In this document: one piece after another, positions 1 to 11,300 of the stretch
How the letters are laid out: each line of letters opens with the position of its first letter
Position numbering within the stretch: the stretch's first letter is position 1
Assembly (NCBI GenBank): GCA_934446065.1
Contig: CAKSDP010000002.1
Span: 37,723 to 101,722, forward strand
DNA length: 64,000 nucleotides
Source of the DNA: an uncultured Eubacteriales bacterium
GTDB taxonomy: Bacteria; Bacillota; Clostridia; Oscillospirales; CAG-272
Direction: 5' to 3'
Translations under genes and position numbers: made by a program
The notes under the pieces: model-generated
What the model saw: the letters and a program-made list of their open reading frames with translations, nothing else
The model's database searches: none
Told to the model about the DNA's origin: nothing

Positions 1-1030
1 AATTTTCCGTTTTTGTTTTCGGGATGATGTAGACGGAATCCTCGCCGAACATGAATGCACCTCCGAGATCGTTACGCTTTACGGTATCGCGTCCCGATCT
101 TGTTTCGCAGTCGTAATACATGGTGCGGTTTACGACCGTTTTTCCGTAATAGGCTTCGACCATGGAAAGAAATGGCGATTCCCTGCGGCAGAGGGATTCC
201 GGGAGTACCGCGAAGATCGCCCCGCCCTCTGTCGGGACAAGGCTTATAAGTGTTTCGTATGCTACGGACTCGGCGAGAGTTCCCGCCTCGATCAGCTCCA
301 CGTAGTGCTGATATTTTGCAAAATTGTCGCCGAGCGCGGACGAGAGTGTTTCGGCGAGAGCGTTGAATTTTTCGCAGAATGCGGCGCTGTCGCGCTCGGA
401 AATGAGAGTCTGGACCTCTGCGTTGAATACGCCGGGAGAGGCGAAAAGATCGGACGTGAGATTTGAGGCGATATCAGCGATGGATGAGATCTTGCGGATA
501 CCGAACATCGAGAATTTGTTGTTTGGGAGAAGCTTTGCGTTCTCCTTTGAACATTCCTCGACAAATGATATCATCTGATCCGATATAGATTTGGATTTTT
601 TCATCTGTGCGAGTGACTCGGCGAGAGCTGTTGTGTCTCCTGCGATCGCCGCATCGTTCAGCGCACGAAACTTTGTATTCGTGTCGTAGAGCACTACGTA
701 ATCAAGGTCGACAAAGCGTCTGAGAAATCCGAGATAGCTCTCGGCGAGCGTGTAGCTCCCCGCGACATATTCATCGACCGAAAGAATTATTACCTTCGCG
801 TCCGATATCTCGTCGTGCATCGGATAAAACTCCGCGACGGAGAGGTTGTTTTCGGTTATTTTGGATGCGTGAAGCCGGACTGCGGCGGGATAAATGAGCA
901 TCTGACCGTCGCGCGTCATAATAAGCATACAGATAAGCTGTACTATGAGCGCCGCCGCAAGAAATACCGCCGCTCCGCGAAAGAGCCGGGATCTTGCGGT
1001 GTTCGGGCGTTTTGATTTTATGATTTCCAC
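1..1030 (-). CDS. Membrane-anchored protein of unknown function, cut by the window edge
   Basis: An open frame runs without a stop from a GTG at 1030 to base 1, so the C-terminus is missing; about 343 codons are visible. The start follows a GGAGG ribosome-binding site by 6-7 nt, and no in-frame ATG lies nearby. After a short basic N-terminus (residues 1-19), one hydrophobic segment (about 20-40) suggests a signal anchor. The rest (about 45-343) looks soluble and extracytoplasmic, with a predicted helical middle. I do not recognise the family. Some envelope adaptor (HlyD-like) proteins have a similar layout, but I see no diagnostic motif. It has its own consensus-like promoter and is divergent from lon. 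Confidence 0.6.
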   Translation of the reverse strand, partial: MEIIKSKRPNTARSRLFRGAAVFLAAALIVQLICMLIMTRDGQMLIYPAAVRLHASKITENNLSVAEFYPMHDEISDAKVIILSVDEYVAGSYTLAESYLGFLRRFVDLDYVVLYDTNTKFRALNDAAIAGDTTALAESLAQMKKSKSISDQMISFVEECSKENAKLLPNNKFSMFGIRKISSIADIASNLTSDLFASPGVFNAEVQTLISERDSAAFCEKFNALAETLSSALGDNFAKYQHYVELIEAGTLAESVAYETLISLVPTEGGAIFAVLPESLCRRESPFLSMVEAYYGKTVVNRTMYYDCETRSGRDTVKRNDLGGAFMFGEDSVYIIPKTKTEN

Positions 1031-1100
1031 GTAAAACCTCCGTTGTTTTTGAAAGGGAGACTTACGGCATAAGCCATGACAATAATTATTTAACAGTTCT

Positions 1101-1129
1101 ATTGTACTTCAACACGGTGAATTTGTCAA
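1101..1129 (-). promoter_or_regulatory. Sigma-A type promoter for the left-edge gene
   Basis: On the minus strand TTGACA (1124-1129) is followed after 17 nt by TACAAT (1101-1106). The start codon lies about 70 nt downstream. This is a near-consensus housekeeping promoter. Confidence 0.65.
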
Positions 1130-1192
1130 CGCGCACACATGAATGAAAAGAAGAAAAATTGCAAACAAAGTCTTAAAAATCCTGTTTTTGTA

Positions 1193-1221
1193 TGGATTTC
1201 GGGTATATTCTATGGTATAAT
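1193..1221 (+). promoter_or_regulatory. Possible lon promoter (-10 element only)
   Basis: A perfect TATAAT lies at 1216-1221, 54 nt before the lon start, but no good -35 hexamer sits at 16-18 nt spacing. I saw no CtsR or HrcA operator. Transcription may need an activator, or the element may be chance. Confidence 0.3.
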
Positions 1222-1274
1222 ACTATGAAATGTAGTTGTGACAAACTGCAATTCCCGATTATTGAAAGGATATT

Positions 1275-3719
<2,445 letters not shown>

Positions 3720-3742
3720 CAAATGAAAGGTGATACGACTAT

Positions 3743-4348
3743 ATGAAACCGAATCTTCACAACACGGCGCTGAAGATATCTGCGGGACTTGCGTCGCAGT
3801 TTCCTGCCGATGATCTGCCGCAGATAGCGTTTGCTGGACGTTCAAATGTCGGCAAATCCTCGCTTGTGAATTCTCTGCTCGGCAGAAAATCTCTTGCGCG
3901 TGTCAGCTCATCCCCCGGAAAAACCATCACGGTGAATTTCTACGATGTTGACGGTGCTCTTTATCTTGTTGACCTTCCCGGTTATGGATATGCCAAGCGC
4001 ACCGCGACCGAGCAGCGCAAGTGGTCGATGCTCACCGACGGATATTTTACGAAATACGATAACGGTGAAAGACTTCGTCTTGTCGTGCAGCTTGTGGATT
4101 CACGGATAGGCCCGACAAAGGACGACTACGCGATGATAGACTACATGTGCCAGACCGATACGCCGTTTATCATTGTTGCGACAAAGACCGACAAGCTCAA
4201 CCGAACCGAGCGCGACAAATTTCCGGCGCTGCTTGAGAAGTGCGACGGTGCATCAAGCGCCGGGTGCGTCATAATGTATTCCGCGAAAAGCGGAGAGGGC
4301 AAGGACGAGCTTTGGCGTGCGATACTTGACTCCTGCGATGACAAGTAA
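3743..4348 (+). CDS. engB: Ribosome biogenesis GTPase EngB/YsxC
   Basis: Essential small GTPase of the TrmE-Era-EngA-EngB superfamily that acts late in 50S ribosomal subunit assembly. Visible motifs are G1 GRSNVGKSS (residues 32-40), the switch II element DLPGYG, G4 TKTD and G5 SAKS. Length (201 aa) matches the family. It sits 23 nt after lon, as in Bacillus (lon-ysxC), and is probably co-transcribed with it. Confidence 0.95.
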   Translation: MKPNLHNTALKISAGLASQFPADDLPQIAFAGRSNVGKSSLVNSLLGRKSLARVSSSPGKTITVNFYDVDGALYLVDLPGYGYAKRTATEQRKWSMLTDGYFTKYDNGERLRLVVQLVDSRIGPTKDDYAMIDYMCQTDTPFIIVATKTDKLNRTERDKFPALLEKCDGASSAGCVIMYSAKSGEGKDELWRAILDSCDDK

Positions 4349-4364
4349 TACATGAGGTGTAGCA

Positions 4365-5045
4365 ATGCTTAGTATGTTTACGTCTAAGGAAGGGCTGATG
4401 CAGCTTCTTCTGTCGATACCGTGTATTCTTCTTGCGCTGACCGTGCACGAGGTTAGCCACGGATTTGCTGCGTACAAGCTCGGCGATCCTACCGCGAAAA
4501 ATCTCGGCAGGCTTACGCTGAATCCCCTGAAGCATCTCGATCCCCTCGGAACTATCTGTATGCTTCTGTTCGGCTTCGGCTGGGCGCGCCCCGTTCCGAT
4601 CAATACGAGATATTTCAAAAAGCCGCGCCGCGATATGGCGCTCACCGCGCTCGCGGGGCCTGTATCAAACTTTATTCTCGCTTTTATCGGTGTCCTGCTC
4701 CAGCACATTTTTTACACGATATTCTCGTCTTTTACTATATCCTCCGAATCCGTTTTTACGACAGCGCAGATCATACTTATCCTGTGTCGGCTGTTCTCGA
4801 CGCTGAATCTCGGACTGGCGCTGTTCAATCTTATTCCATGCCCGCCGCTTGACGGTTCGCGGATCTTTTACGTTTTTCTTCCGCCGAAGCTTTATTTCGG
4901 CGTGATGAAATACGAGAGATATATCTCGCTTGCCCTTCTCGTCCTTCTCTACACCGGACTTCTTTCGACTCCTCTGTCATGGCTGATGACGAGAATACTC
5001 AGCGGAATGAATACGGTAGTCGGACTCATTCCGTTTCTGAGGTAG
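4365..5045 (+). CDS. Site-2 protease family (M50B) membrane metalloprotease
   Basis: Intramembrane zinc metalloprotease of the M50B group (YwhC-like, without PDZ domain), 226 aa. The zinc motif HEVSH is at residues 28-32 within the first membrane segment. The third metal ligand is expected in the PPLDG motif near Asp163, within a later hydrophobic segment. Four to six membrane segments are predicted. A GAGGTG site precedes the ATG. It lies 16 nt after engB and 9 nt before scpA; M50B genes next to scpAB are common in Clostridia. The substrate is unknown. Confidence 0.87.
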   Translation: MLSMFTSKEGLMQLLLSIPCILLALTVHEVSHGFAAYKLGDPTAKNLGRLTLNPLKHLDPLGTICMLLFGFGWARPVPINTRYFKKPRRDMALTALAGPVSNFILAFIGVLLQHIFYTIFSSFTISSESVFTTAQIILILCRLFSTLNLGLALFNLIPCPPLDGSRIFYVFLPPKLYFGVMKYERYISLALLVLLYTGLLSTPLSWLMTRILSGMNTVVGLIPFLR

Positions 5046-5054
5046 GGATCATTT

Positions 5055-5840
5055 ATGAACTCATTAACCTACAAGCTTGACACATTCGAGGGACCGCTTG
5101 ACCTGCTTCTCTCGCTCATCTCGAAGAACAAGATCGACATTAGCGACATACCGATAGCTTTTCTCTGCGATCAGTATATGGAATACATCAATGCCGCAGC
5201 CGAGCTTGACATGGAGCTGTCATCCGATTTCATCGTTATGGCAAGCGAGCTTATGCTCATAAAGAGCCGTATGCTCCTGCCGCGGAATGAGGAAGAAGAG
5301 GAAGAGGATCCGCGAGCGGCTCTCGCTGCCGCAGTTCTTGAGTACAAGCGTGCGAAGGAGGCTGCCGAATATCTCGGCGGTCGGTTCGGTGAATACGGAC
5401 TCCGCATGACGAAGGACACTGACGAGATCACTGTTGACAAGACATACGTTGCGGATCAGAATATAAATCTGCTTGTAAATGCGTACAACCGAGTGCTCAA
5501 CACCGTTCGGGTCTCCGACACTGAGGCGGTAAAGCGATTCGATCCCTTGATCGAGACGCGCCCTGTATCCATCAGATCGGTGGTGCTTCGGCTCAGCGAT
5601 GCTCTCCGATCCGGCAAGGGGCGCACGAGTGCTGCGGCATATTTTTCGGCTGCCGCTACAAAGCCGGAGCTTATCGCTTCTTTTATGGCGATGCTTGAGC
5701 TTTTGAAGAGCGGACTGATCTATCTTTCCGATGAGAGTTCGGGTGATGACGGTGTCGTCGATCTTATGGATGATGTTACGCTGTCCCTGCGCGAGGGCGC
5801 CGATCCGGACGAGCTGTTCGGCGCGGTAGCCGATGAATAA
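5055..5840 (+). CDS. scpA: Segregation and condensation protein A (kleisin)
   Basis: Kleisin subunit of the SMC-ScpA-ScpB condensin, needed for chromosome compaction and segregation. The N-terminus carries the conserved kleisin segment (FEGPLDLLLSLI, residues about 12-23), which binds the SMC neck. The C-terminal winged-helix part (about 170-250) binds the SMC cap. An acidic run EEEEEED near residues 78-85 lies in the linker. Length (261 aa) is normal. It is directly followed by scpB, its partner. Confidence 0.95.
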   Translation: MNSLTYKLDTFEGPLDLLLSLISKNKIDISDIPIAFLCDQYMEYINAAAELDMELSSDFIVMASELMLIKSRMLLPRNEEEEEEDPRAALAAAVLEYKRAKEAAEYLGGRFGEYGLRMTKDTDEITVDKTYVADQNINLLVNAYNRVLNTVRVSDTEAVKRFDPLIETRPVSIRSVVLRLSDALRSGKGRTSAAAYFSAAATKPELIASFMAMLELLKSGLIYLSDESSGDDGVVDLMDDVTLSLREGADPDELFGAVADE

Positions 5841-5858
5841 TTCTATATGGAGTGAGAC

Positions 5859-6536
5859 ATGACATACGAAACTCTGGGTGAAAACACTGTTCCGAATACC
5901 CTTACCGACGATGAATGTATGCGCGTGGTTGAGGCGGTGCTGTTTGCTGCGGGTTATCCGGTCGGTTATGCGAAGCTTGCGGCGGTGACGGGACGTACCC
6001 CGTCGGAGATACGTCGGCTTATCACCGACCGCGCAGACGAGTACAACTCCCCCGGAAGTATTCCGCGCGGAATAATGCTCCTTACTTTCGGCGATTCGTG
6101 TCAGCTTTGCACAAGGGAGGAGCTTGGCGGATACGTCCGCGATGCGCTCGGAATAAAGCGTGGCGGCAACCTTTCCGCGTCGTCGCTCGAGGTGCTTGCG
6201 ATAGTTGCATACAACGAGCCTGTGACCCGCGCGTTTATCGACACTGTTCGCGGAGTTGATTCCGCCTATGCGGTGAACTCGCTGTGCGACAAGCACCTGA
6301 TCGAGGTGTGCGGCAGACTTGATGTTCCGGGACGTCCGATGCTCTATCGGACGACGGAGGATTTTCTCCGCGTGTTCGGGATCTCATCTCTCGGTGAGCT
6401 TCCGGAGGTTGCGTCGAAGCCCGAGGAAGCAGGCGGCAACATTCCGATGGAAAACATCATTTTCACCGAACAGGTTGACAGTGCAGATGAGCCTGGAGAG
6501 AGCGATGCCCCGGCTTCGGACGGCGATGAGTCATGA
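5859..6536 (+). CDS. scpB: Segregation and condensation protein B
   Basis: ScpB partner of ScpA in condensin. It contains two winged-helix domains (about residues 10-95 and 100-180), with family-typical VVEAVLFAAG near the start and LEVLAIVAYNEPVTR in the second domain. The C-terminal tail of about 45 residues is acidic and probably disordered. It lies 18 nt after scpA and overlaps the next gene by 4 nt (ATGA), suggesting translational coupling. Confidence 0.95.
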   Translation: MTYETLGENTVPNTLTDDECMRVVEAVLFAAGYPVGYAKLAAVTGRTPSEIRRLITDRADEYNSPGSIPRGIMLLTFGDSCQLCTREELGGYVRDALGIKRGGNLSASSLEVLAIVAYNEPVTRAFIDTVRGVDSAYAVNSLCDKHLIEVCGRLDVPGRPMLYRTTEDFLRVFGISSLGELPEVASKPEEAGGNIPMENIIFTEQVDSADEPGESDAPASDGDES

Positions 6537-7255
6537 TGGTACTGAAGATTATCGCCGCGGTTTTCGGCGTGCTGATACTTCTCGTCGTGGCGGCAATGTT
6601 TTTACCGCTGAAGCTTGAGGTAAAACTAAAAAAAACAGCCGGTGACGATCCCTCGCCAAGGCTTACTGCGGCAATCGGATTTGTCAGGTTCAAGATCCTC
6701 CCGAAGAAGCAGAAAAAGATACGTCTCTCAAAGTTTTCAAAGAAGAACTTTGAGAAGATGACGAAAAAGACCTCTGCGGGTGACACAAAAAGCACACAGA
6801 GCGGGAAAAAGTCAGAAACGTCCGGCAATAATATTAAGGATGTTCTCCCCGGAACGATCGGCGAGACGGTCGATCTTGTATTAGAGCTTGTCGATCGGTT
6901 TACGGGATATCTGAAATGCAGCGTGAACTCGCTATCCATCGGTGTTTCCGCGGCCGATGCCGCGCAGACGGCGCTTCTGTACGCCGGAGTCGGCACCGCT
7001 ATGGAGGCTTTTATGGAGATACTCCATCAGAATACCGTTATGAAGGTCGGCTCTCCCGGAAATATCGGTGTTTACGCTGATTTCGTTTCCGGTGAATTTA
7101 CCGCCGATATAGATATCTCGCTTTCAATTCTTATAATAAACGTACTTCGCTCGGCGTCGGGAATAGTTGCAGTCTATCTCAGACGGCTTATCGGCGCTGA
7201 CAAAAATAAAAACGCAAATAAAAATGCCTCATCGGCAGAACGGAGAAAATCATGA
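6533..7255 (+). CDS. DUF2953 membrane-anchored protein (YtfI-like)
   Basis: A 240-aa protein with one N-terminal membrane segment (residues about 4-27), a Lys-rich low-complexity middle (about 60-105) and a C-terminal domain of the DUF2953 type. DUF2953 genes stand between scpB and gerW in many endospore formers (YtfI next to YtfJ in Bacillus), so a spore-envelope role is inferred from context. The start overlaps the scpB stop and the stop overlaps the gerW start, each by 4 nt. No biochemical function is known to me. Confidence 0.8.
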   Translation: MMVLKIIAAVFGVLILLVVAAMFLPLKLEVKLKKTAGDDPSPRLTAAIGFVRFKILPKKQKKIRLSKFSKKNFEKMTKKTSAGDTKSTQSGKKSETSGNNIKDVLPGTIGETVDLVLELVDRFTGYLKCSVNSLSIGVSAADAAQTALLYAGVGTAMEAFMEILHQNTVMKVGSPGNIGVYADFVSGEFTADIDISLSILIINVLRSASGIVAVYLRRLIGADKNKNANKNASSAERRKS

Positions 7256-7692
7256 GTGACAGCAAATTCAACGAAGCTTTCAAATGCGCAATGGACGGTA
7301 TAAGCTCCATGGCTGACGCCAACACGGTTATCGGCGAGCCTGTTACCACTGCAAACGGTACGACGATCATACCGGTATCAAAGCTTTCTATGGGTTACGC
7401 TTCCGGCGGAATTGATTACGCGGGCAAAAAGGCCGCTGAAAAGCCTAGCGTGCAGAACAACTACGGCGGACTCGGCGGTAGCGGACTTAACGTTTCCCCT
7501 GTGGCGTTTCTTATAGTCTCGCCGGAGGGCAACGTTGAGCTTCTGAATATTAACGAGCCTCTCGGTTATCTTGATCCCGTATCAAGCATTGTGGGGCTGA
7601 TCGAGCGTTCGCCCGAACTTATCGAAAAATTCAAATCGGTATTCGGAAAGAACAAGGACACAGCCGAGTTTGACTCTGAGGACGCAGAGTAA
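7252..7692 (+). CDS. gerW: Spore protein GerW/YtfJ family
   Basis: A 146-aa protein of the YtfJ/GerW family, made in the forespore in Bacillus and required for normal germination. Typical features are the N-terminal helical segment, the central TVIGEPV..GTTIIPVSKLSMGY region (about residues 23-45), a Gly-rich segment around 70-80, and FLIVSPEGNVELL near 85. It overlaps the DUF2953 gene by 4 nt. Its presence supports a sporulating lifestyle or a recent sporulating ancestor. Confidence 0.9.
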   Translation: MSDSKFNEAFKCAMDGISSMADANTVIGEPVTTANGTTIIPVSKLSMGYASGGIDYAGKKAAEKPSVQNNYGGLGGSGLNVSPVAFLIVSPEGNVELLNINEPLGYLDPVSSIVGLIERSPELIEKFKSVFGKNKDTAEFDSEDAE

Positions 7693-7713
7693 TCTCGTTT
7701 TCGGCGGCTTTGT

Positions 7714-7741
7714 TTGACAGGAAAAATTTTTTCGGCATAAA
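7714..7741 (+). promoter_or_regulatory. Candidate promoter for the first carboxypeptidase gene
   Basis: TTGACA at 7714-7719 is followed by CATAAA (7736-7741) at 16-nt spacing. The -35 is perfect and the -10 matches 4 of 6. It would place dacF and its followers in a unit separable from the gerW operon. Confidence 0.45.
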
Positions 7742-7752
7742 TTTTGTTCGCC

Positions 7753-7786
7753 GATCAAAAATAATTGCAAAAGAGAATTTTTGATC
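7753..7786 (+). other. Hairpin directly upstream of the dacF ribosome-binding site
   Basis: Nine-base arms GATCAAAAA (7753-7761) and TTTTTGATC (7778-7786) can pair around a 16-nt loop. The AGGAG site begins at 7787, immediately after the 3' arm, so the hairpin could stack next to the ribosome-binding site. A regulatory effect is only inference. Confidence 0.4.
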
Positions 7787-7799
7787 AGGAGACGCAAAA

Positions 7800-8951
7800 A
7801 TGCAAAAAATGTTTTCCGTGAGACGTGCCGTCTGTGCGCTTGTATCCGCGGTCACGCTCATTCTTTCGATCCTTGTGCCTGTTTCGGCAGAGCCGCAGGG
7901 CTCTTCCTCACTGCCGTCGGTATCGGCACGCAGCGCGGTGCTCGCGGACGGTGAATCCGGTAATATCGTTTGGTCGAAGAACGCCGATGAGCGTTTGCCG
8001 ATGGCAAGCACGACGAAGATCATGACCGCGATCGTGGCGATCGAGAATTGCGAGCTTTCGAGCGATGTTGAGATTCCGCCGGAGGCGTGCGGTGTCGAAG
8101 GATCGTCGATATATCTGAAGCCCGGTGAGCATCTGACGCTTGAGGAGCTTCTGTTTGCAATGATGCTCGAGAGTGCGAACGACGCGGCGTGCGCCGTTGC
8201 GATCGCTGTTGCGGGCAGTATTCCGCAGTTTGCGGAGCTGATGAACGAGACTGCTCAGTCGATCGGGATGAGTGATTCGCATTTTACAAACCCGCACGGG
8301 CTTGACAATGAGGAGCACTACACTACTGCCGCTGATATGGCGAAGCTTGCTGTACACGCTCTTGCGAATGAAGATTTTGCAAGGATCGTTTCGACTTACA
8401 AAAAGACGATCCCGCTTTGCGGCGACGAAGGAACGCGCGTTTTGCTGAATCATAACAAGCTTCTCAAGTATTACGACGATGCGGTCGGGATAAAGACCGG
8501 ATTCACAAAACGCAGCGGCAGATGCCTTGTATCTGCGGCGAAAAGGAATGGGATGACGATGGTCGCCGTGACGCTCAGCGCTCCGGACGATTGGAACGAC
8601 CATATGGCAATGCTTGATTACGGATTTTCCGTGCTTCGTCATGAGACGATCGCCGGTGTCGGTGACGTGTCTCTTGCGATACCCGTTGCCGGAGGCGCCA
8701 GTCAGACGATAGAGATACGGAACACCGAGGAGATCGGCGTTACCCTGCCCGCTGCTGCGGGAGAGGTGAAAACCGTTATCGAAGCGCCGCGCTTCCTGTT
8801 CGCTCCCGTAAGTGAGGGAGATGCCGTCGGGCGTGCGAGATTCTTCGTTGACGGCGAAGAGGTGGCGTCAGTCACGCTTTCAGCCGCATCATCCTGCAAG
8901 ATACAAAAGAAACAGAGCTTTTTCGAGCGTGTGCGGGAGCTCTACAAATAA
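7800..8951 (+). CDS. D-alanyl-D-alanine carboxypeptidase, DacF-like (PBP5 family)
   Basis: Secreted penicillin-binding protein (peptidase S11) that trims the terminal D-Ala from peptidoglycan stem peptides. A signal peptide covers residues about 1-30. The active-site motifs are complete: STTK (Ser70, Lys73), SAN from Ser125, and KTG from Lys232. A C-terminal beta domain (about 280-375) and a basic, hydrophobic end suited to membrane attachment follow. Length (383 aa) fits DacF/DacA. In Bacillus the matching gene near scpAB is a sporulation-linked dacB/dacF relative; a second paralogue lies at 51771-52922. Confidence 0.92.
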   Translation: MQKMFSVRRAVCALVSAVTLILSILVPVSAEPQGSSSLPSVSARSAVLADGESGNIVWSKNADERLPMASTTKIMTAIVAIENCELSSDVEIPPEACGVEGSSIYLKPGEHLTLEELLFAMMLESANDAACAVAIAVAGSIPQFAELMNETAQSIGMSDSHFTNPHGLDNEEHYTTAADMAKLAVHALANEDFARIVSTYKKTIPLCGDEGTRVLLNHNKLLKYYDDAVGIKTGFTKRSGRCLVSAAKRNGMTMVAVTLSAPDDWNDHMAMLDYGFSVLRHETIAGVGDVSLAIPVAGGASQTIEIRNTEEIGVTLPAAAGEVKTVIEAPRFLFAPVSEGDAVGRARFFVDGEEVASVTLSAASSCKIQKKQSFFERVRELYK

Positions 8952-8988
8952 AATGCCGCTTTGCGGCGTACATAAAAAGGTATTTTTA

Positions 8989-9729
8989 ATGGAAGAAGTA
9001 CGTCTTCAAAAATTTTTCTCGGATGCCGGGGTGATGTCGCGCCGTCATGCGGAAAGTGAAATTGCTGCCGGGCGTGTGACGGTGAACGGCATTACCGCGA
9101 CGGTCGGTATGAAAATAGATCCGTCCACGGATGAAGTGGTCTACAACGGAGCGCGAGTGCTTCCGCGCGGTGCCGATGACTCATATACATATATTGTTTT
9201 GAATAAGCCTGCGGGGTATGTGACAACGATGTCGGATGAATCAGGCAGACCGACGGTGTGTGAGCTTACGCGCGATCTCGGTCGGCGCGTATATCCGGTC
9301 GGCAGACTTGATATGTATTCCGAGGGCGTTCTTATAATGACCGATGACGGAAATGCAGCAATGAAGCTTATGCATCCGTCATATTCCACTACAAAAGTTT
9401 ACGCGGTGCGCGTCAAGGGTGCCGTTTCGCCGGAGACGCTACGGAAGCTCACCTCCCCTATGGAGCTTGACGGTTATACGATCGCGCCTGTCGGCGTGAA
9501 GATAGTATCTGCTGATCGCAAGAATTCGCGCGGCGAGATCGTAACAGATATGCTTTTTACGCTCAGCGAGGGACGTAACAGACAGATTCGCAAAATGTGT
9601 GAGATATGCGGGCTGACGGTGGTACGTCTGAGGAGAATTTCCGAGGGCGAGATATCGCTCGGCAATCTTCCGTCGGGAAAATGGCGTTATCTTACCGACA
9701 GCGAGATCGAGTATATCCGAAGTCTATAA
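8989..9729 (+). CDS. Pseudouridine synthase, RluB/RsuA family
   Basis: Modifies uridines in rRNA, likely 23S rRNA if RluB-like. An N-terminal S4 RNA-binding domain (about residues 4-60) is followed by the catalytic domain with GRLDMYSEG; the catalytic Asp is residue 108. RNRQIRKMCE near residue 200 is also family-typical. I chose the ATG at 8989 because AAAAGG lies 8 nt before it and the S4 domain begins at once; the open frame extends 59 codons upstream into the preceding gene. The position after scpAB and a carboxypeptidase gene matches the rluB locus of other Bacillota, but RsuA cannot be excluded. Confidence 0.9.
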   Translation: MEEVRLQKFFSDAGVMSRRHAESEIAAGRVTVNGITATVGMKIDPSTDEVVYNGARVLPRGADDSYTYIVLNKPAGYVTTMSDESGRPTVCELTRDLGRRVYPVGRLDMYSEGVLIMTDDGNAAMKLMHPSYSTTKVYAVRVKGAVSPETLRKLTSPMELDGYTIAPVGVKIVSADRKNSRGEIVTDMLFTLSEGRNRQIRKMCEICGLTVVRLRRISEGEISLGNLPSGKWRYLTDSEIEYIRSL

Positions 9730-9752
9730 AGTTATGACAGGAGCGTTTGGTT

Positions 9753-10145
9753 ATGTTCAGAATTGTTGCAGTTGAGGATGCGGCTCTGCGCGACAGCTAT
9801 TGCCGCACGTGCAAAATTGAATCTGACGCGGGCGCGCTTGCATATGCGGCGCTCGATATTTTGGATACGGGTGATGCTGACCTTATTGCAGTATGCACAT
9901 TTACAATCGCGGGCGGCGAGGTCAGTCGGATAAAGCTCGGGGCTATGAGTGACGGTGATGAAGCGGTGCTTATACTTCTTCTGACTGTTGCGGATTTTCT
10001 GAGACGGTGCGGCTATCGCTCGATTGTGGCGGATTCTACGGTTGCGCCTTTTGCTGCGCGTGTGGGATTCAGAAAAGCGGACGGCGGTTTTGAGCTTGAT
10101 CTTACGGCACCGCATGGCTGCGCCGAGTCGCGCGGGGAGGAATAA
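9753..10145 (+). CDS. Small GNAT-like acetyltransferase domain protein
   Basis: A 130-aa protein. The pattern of a small helix, central strands (ADLIAVCTFTIAGGEVSRIKLGAM), a long helix (EAVLILLLTVADFLRRCGY) and a final strand with AARVGFRKADGG resembles the end of a GNAT fold, where GF precedes the last strand. The acetyl-CoA loop (Q/RxxGxG/A) is not clear, so activity is uncertain. ATG 9753 follows ACAGGAG by about 9 nt; an in-frame TTG at 9747 is less likely. It ends 3 nt before the glycerate kinase start. Confidence 0.6.
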   Translation: MFRIVAVEDAALRDSYCRTCKIESDAGALAYAALDILDTGDADLIAVCTFTIAGGEVSRIKLGAMSDGDEAVLILLLTVADFLRRCGYRSIVADSTVAPFAARVGFRKADGGFELDLTAPHGCAESRGEE

Positions 10146-10148
10146 CCT

Positions 10149-11300
10149 TTGAGATATCTTATAGCTATGGACTCCTTTAAGGGATGCCTCAGTGCGGCTG
10201 ACGCTTGTGCAGCGGCTGCCCGCGGAGTATGTTCGATTCCCGGCAATACGGCGCACTGTCTCCCGCTCGCCGACGGCGGCGAGGGGACTGCCGAGGCGAT
10301 ATGCGCCGCTATGGGCGGGCACATCGTTTCCTCTGAGGTGATAGGGCCTGACGGCAATACATATGATGGATATTACGGCGTCATTCCGGACAAGGGACTT
10401 GCGGTGATCGACACCGCAGCGGCATCTGGGCTTGCCCTTGCAAAAAGGGGTAAGGCTTCCCTGCTGGACCGTTCGACTGCCGGTACTGGTCTTCAGATCG
10501 CAGAGCTGCTCGATCTCGGGTACAGGTCGATCATAGTCGGACTCGGCGGGAGCGGCACAAATGACGGCGGACTCGGCGCGATCTCCGCGCTTGGCGCAAA
10601 GGTATACGCAAATGACGGAACGCAGATCGAGCATCCGTGTGCGCGTGATCTTAAGAGGATCGCAAAAATCGATGTGGCGGACGCAGTACGTCGGCTTGAC
10701 GGATGCGAGCTTATGCTTATGTATGATGTTGATATTCCGCTTACCGGTGAGCGCGGTGCGTCGCTCAATTATTCGCGCCAGAAGGGCGCCGAGCGCGATA
10801 TGTCGCGTGCACTTGAAGCCGGTATGAAGAATTATGCCGATGCCGCAAGGCGCTCTCTCGGTATCTCAGTCGGTGAGATGAAAGGTGCCGGAGCCGCAGG
10901 AGGCCTCGGCTTCGGACTTGCTCTTATCGGCGGCAAGCTTATCGCAGGCGCAGAAAATATACTGACGATCACCGATTTTGACGAGCGATGCTGTGATGCC
11001 GATGTTGTTATCACCGGCGAGGGGCGCACCGATTTTCAGACAGCTGACGGTAAGCTCCCGGTTGCCTGCGCTGCTGTGGCAAAAAAGCACGGTCTGCCTG
11101 TCGTTTGTGTCTGCGGTTCGGCAAGTCCTGTGGACGCGCTCTATGAGGCGGGAATTGATGCGATATTCTCCGTTCAGACCGGTCCTATGAGCATTGCCGA
11201 TTCTATCGCGTCGGCAGCACAACTAATTGAAAACACCTGCAAAAACCTTGCCGGTTTTGCAGATGCATTTATAAACAAACATGAAAGGAATCACCAATGA
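10149..11300 (+). CDS. Glycerate kinase (GlxK/GarK family)
   Basis: Phosphorylates D-glycerate with ATP, giving 2-phosphoglycerate in this family (type I glycerate kinases). Family motifs are MDSFKGCLSA at the N-terminus, LADGGEGTAEA near residue 40, GLGGSGTNDGG near residue 130, and ITGEGRTDFQT near residue 290. Length (383 aa) is normal. The start is TTG 10149, supported by GGGAGG at 10135-10140 and by alignment of MRYLIAMDSFKG with the family N-terminus. It overlaps the next gene by 4 nt. Enolase lies in this window too (33.6 kb), so the product can enter lower glycolysis. Confidence 0.93.
   Translation: MRYLIAMDSFKGCLSAADACAAAARGVCSIPGNTAHCLPLADGGEGTAEAICAAMGGHIVSSEVIGPDGNTYDGYYGVIPDKGLAVIDTAAASGLALAKRGKASLLDRSTAGTGLQIAELLDLGYRSIIVGLGGSGTNDGGLGAISALGAKVYANDGTQIEHPCARDLKRIAKIDVADAVRRLDGCELMLMYDVDIPLTGERGASLNYSRQKGAERDMSRALEAGMKNYADAARRSLGISVGEMKGAGAAGGLGFGLALIGGKLIAGAENILTITDFDERCCDADVVITGEGRTDFQTADGKLPVACAAVAKKHGLPVVCVCGSASPVDALYEAGIDAIFSVQTGPMSIADSIASAAQLIENTCKNLAGFADAFINKHERNHQ

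Noticed and set aside
1130..1274. Heat-shock operator (CtsR or CIRCE) before lon
   Set aside because: I searched by eye for GGTCAAANANRGTCAAA-like repeats and the CIRCE inverted repeat and found none.
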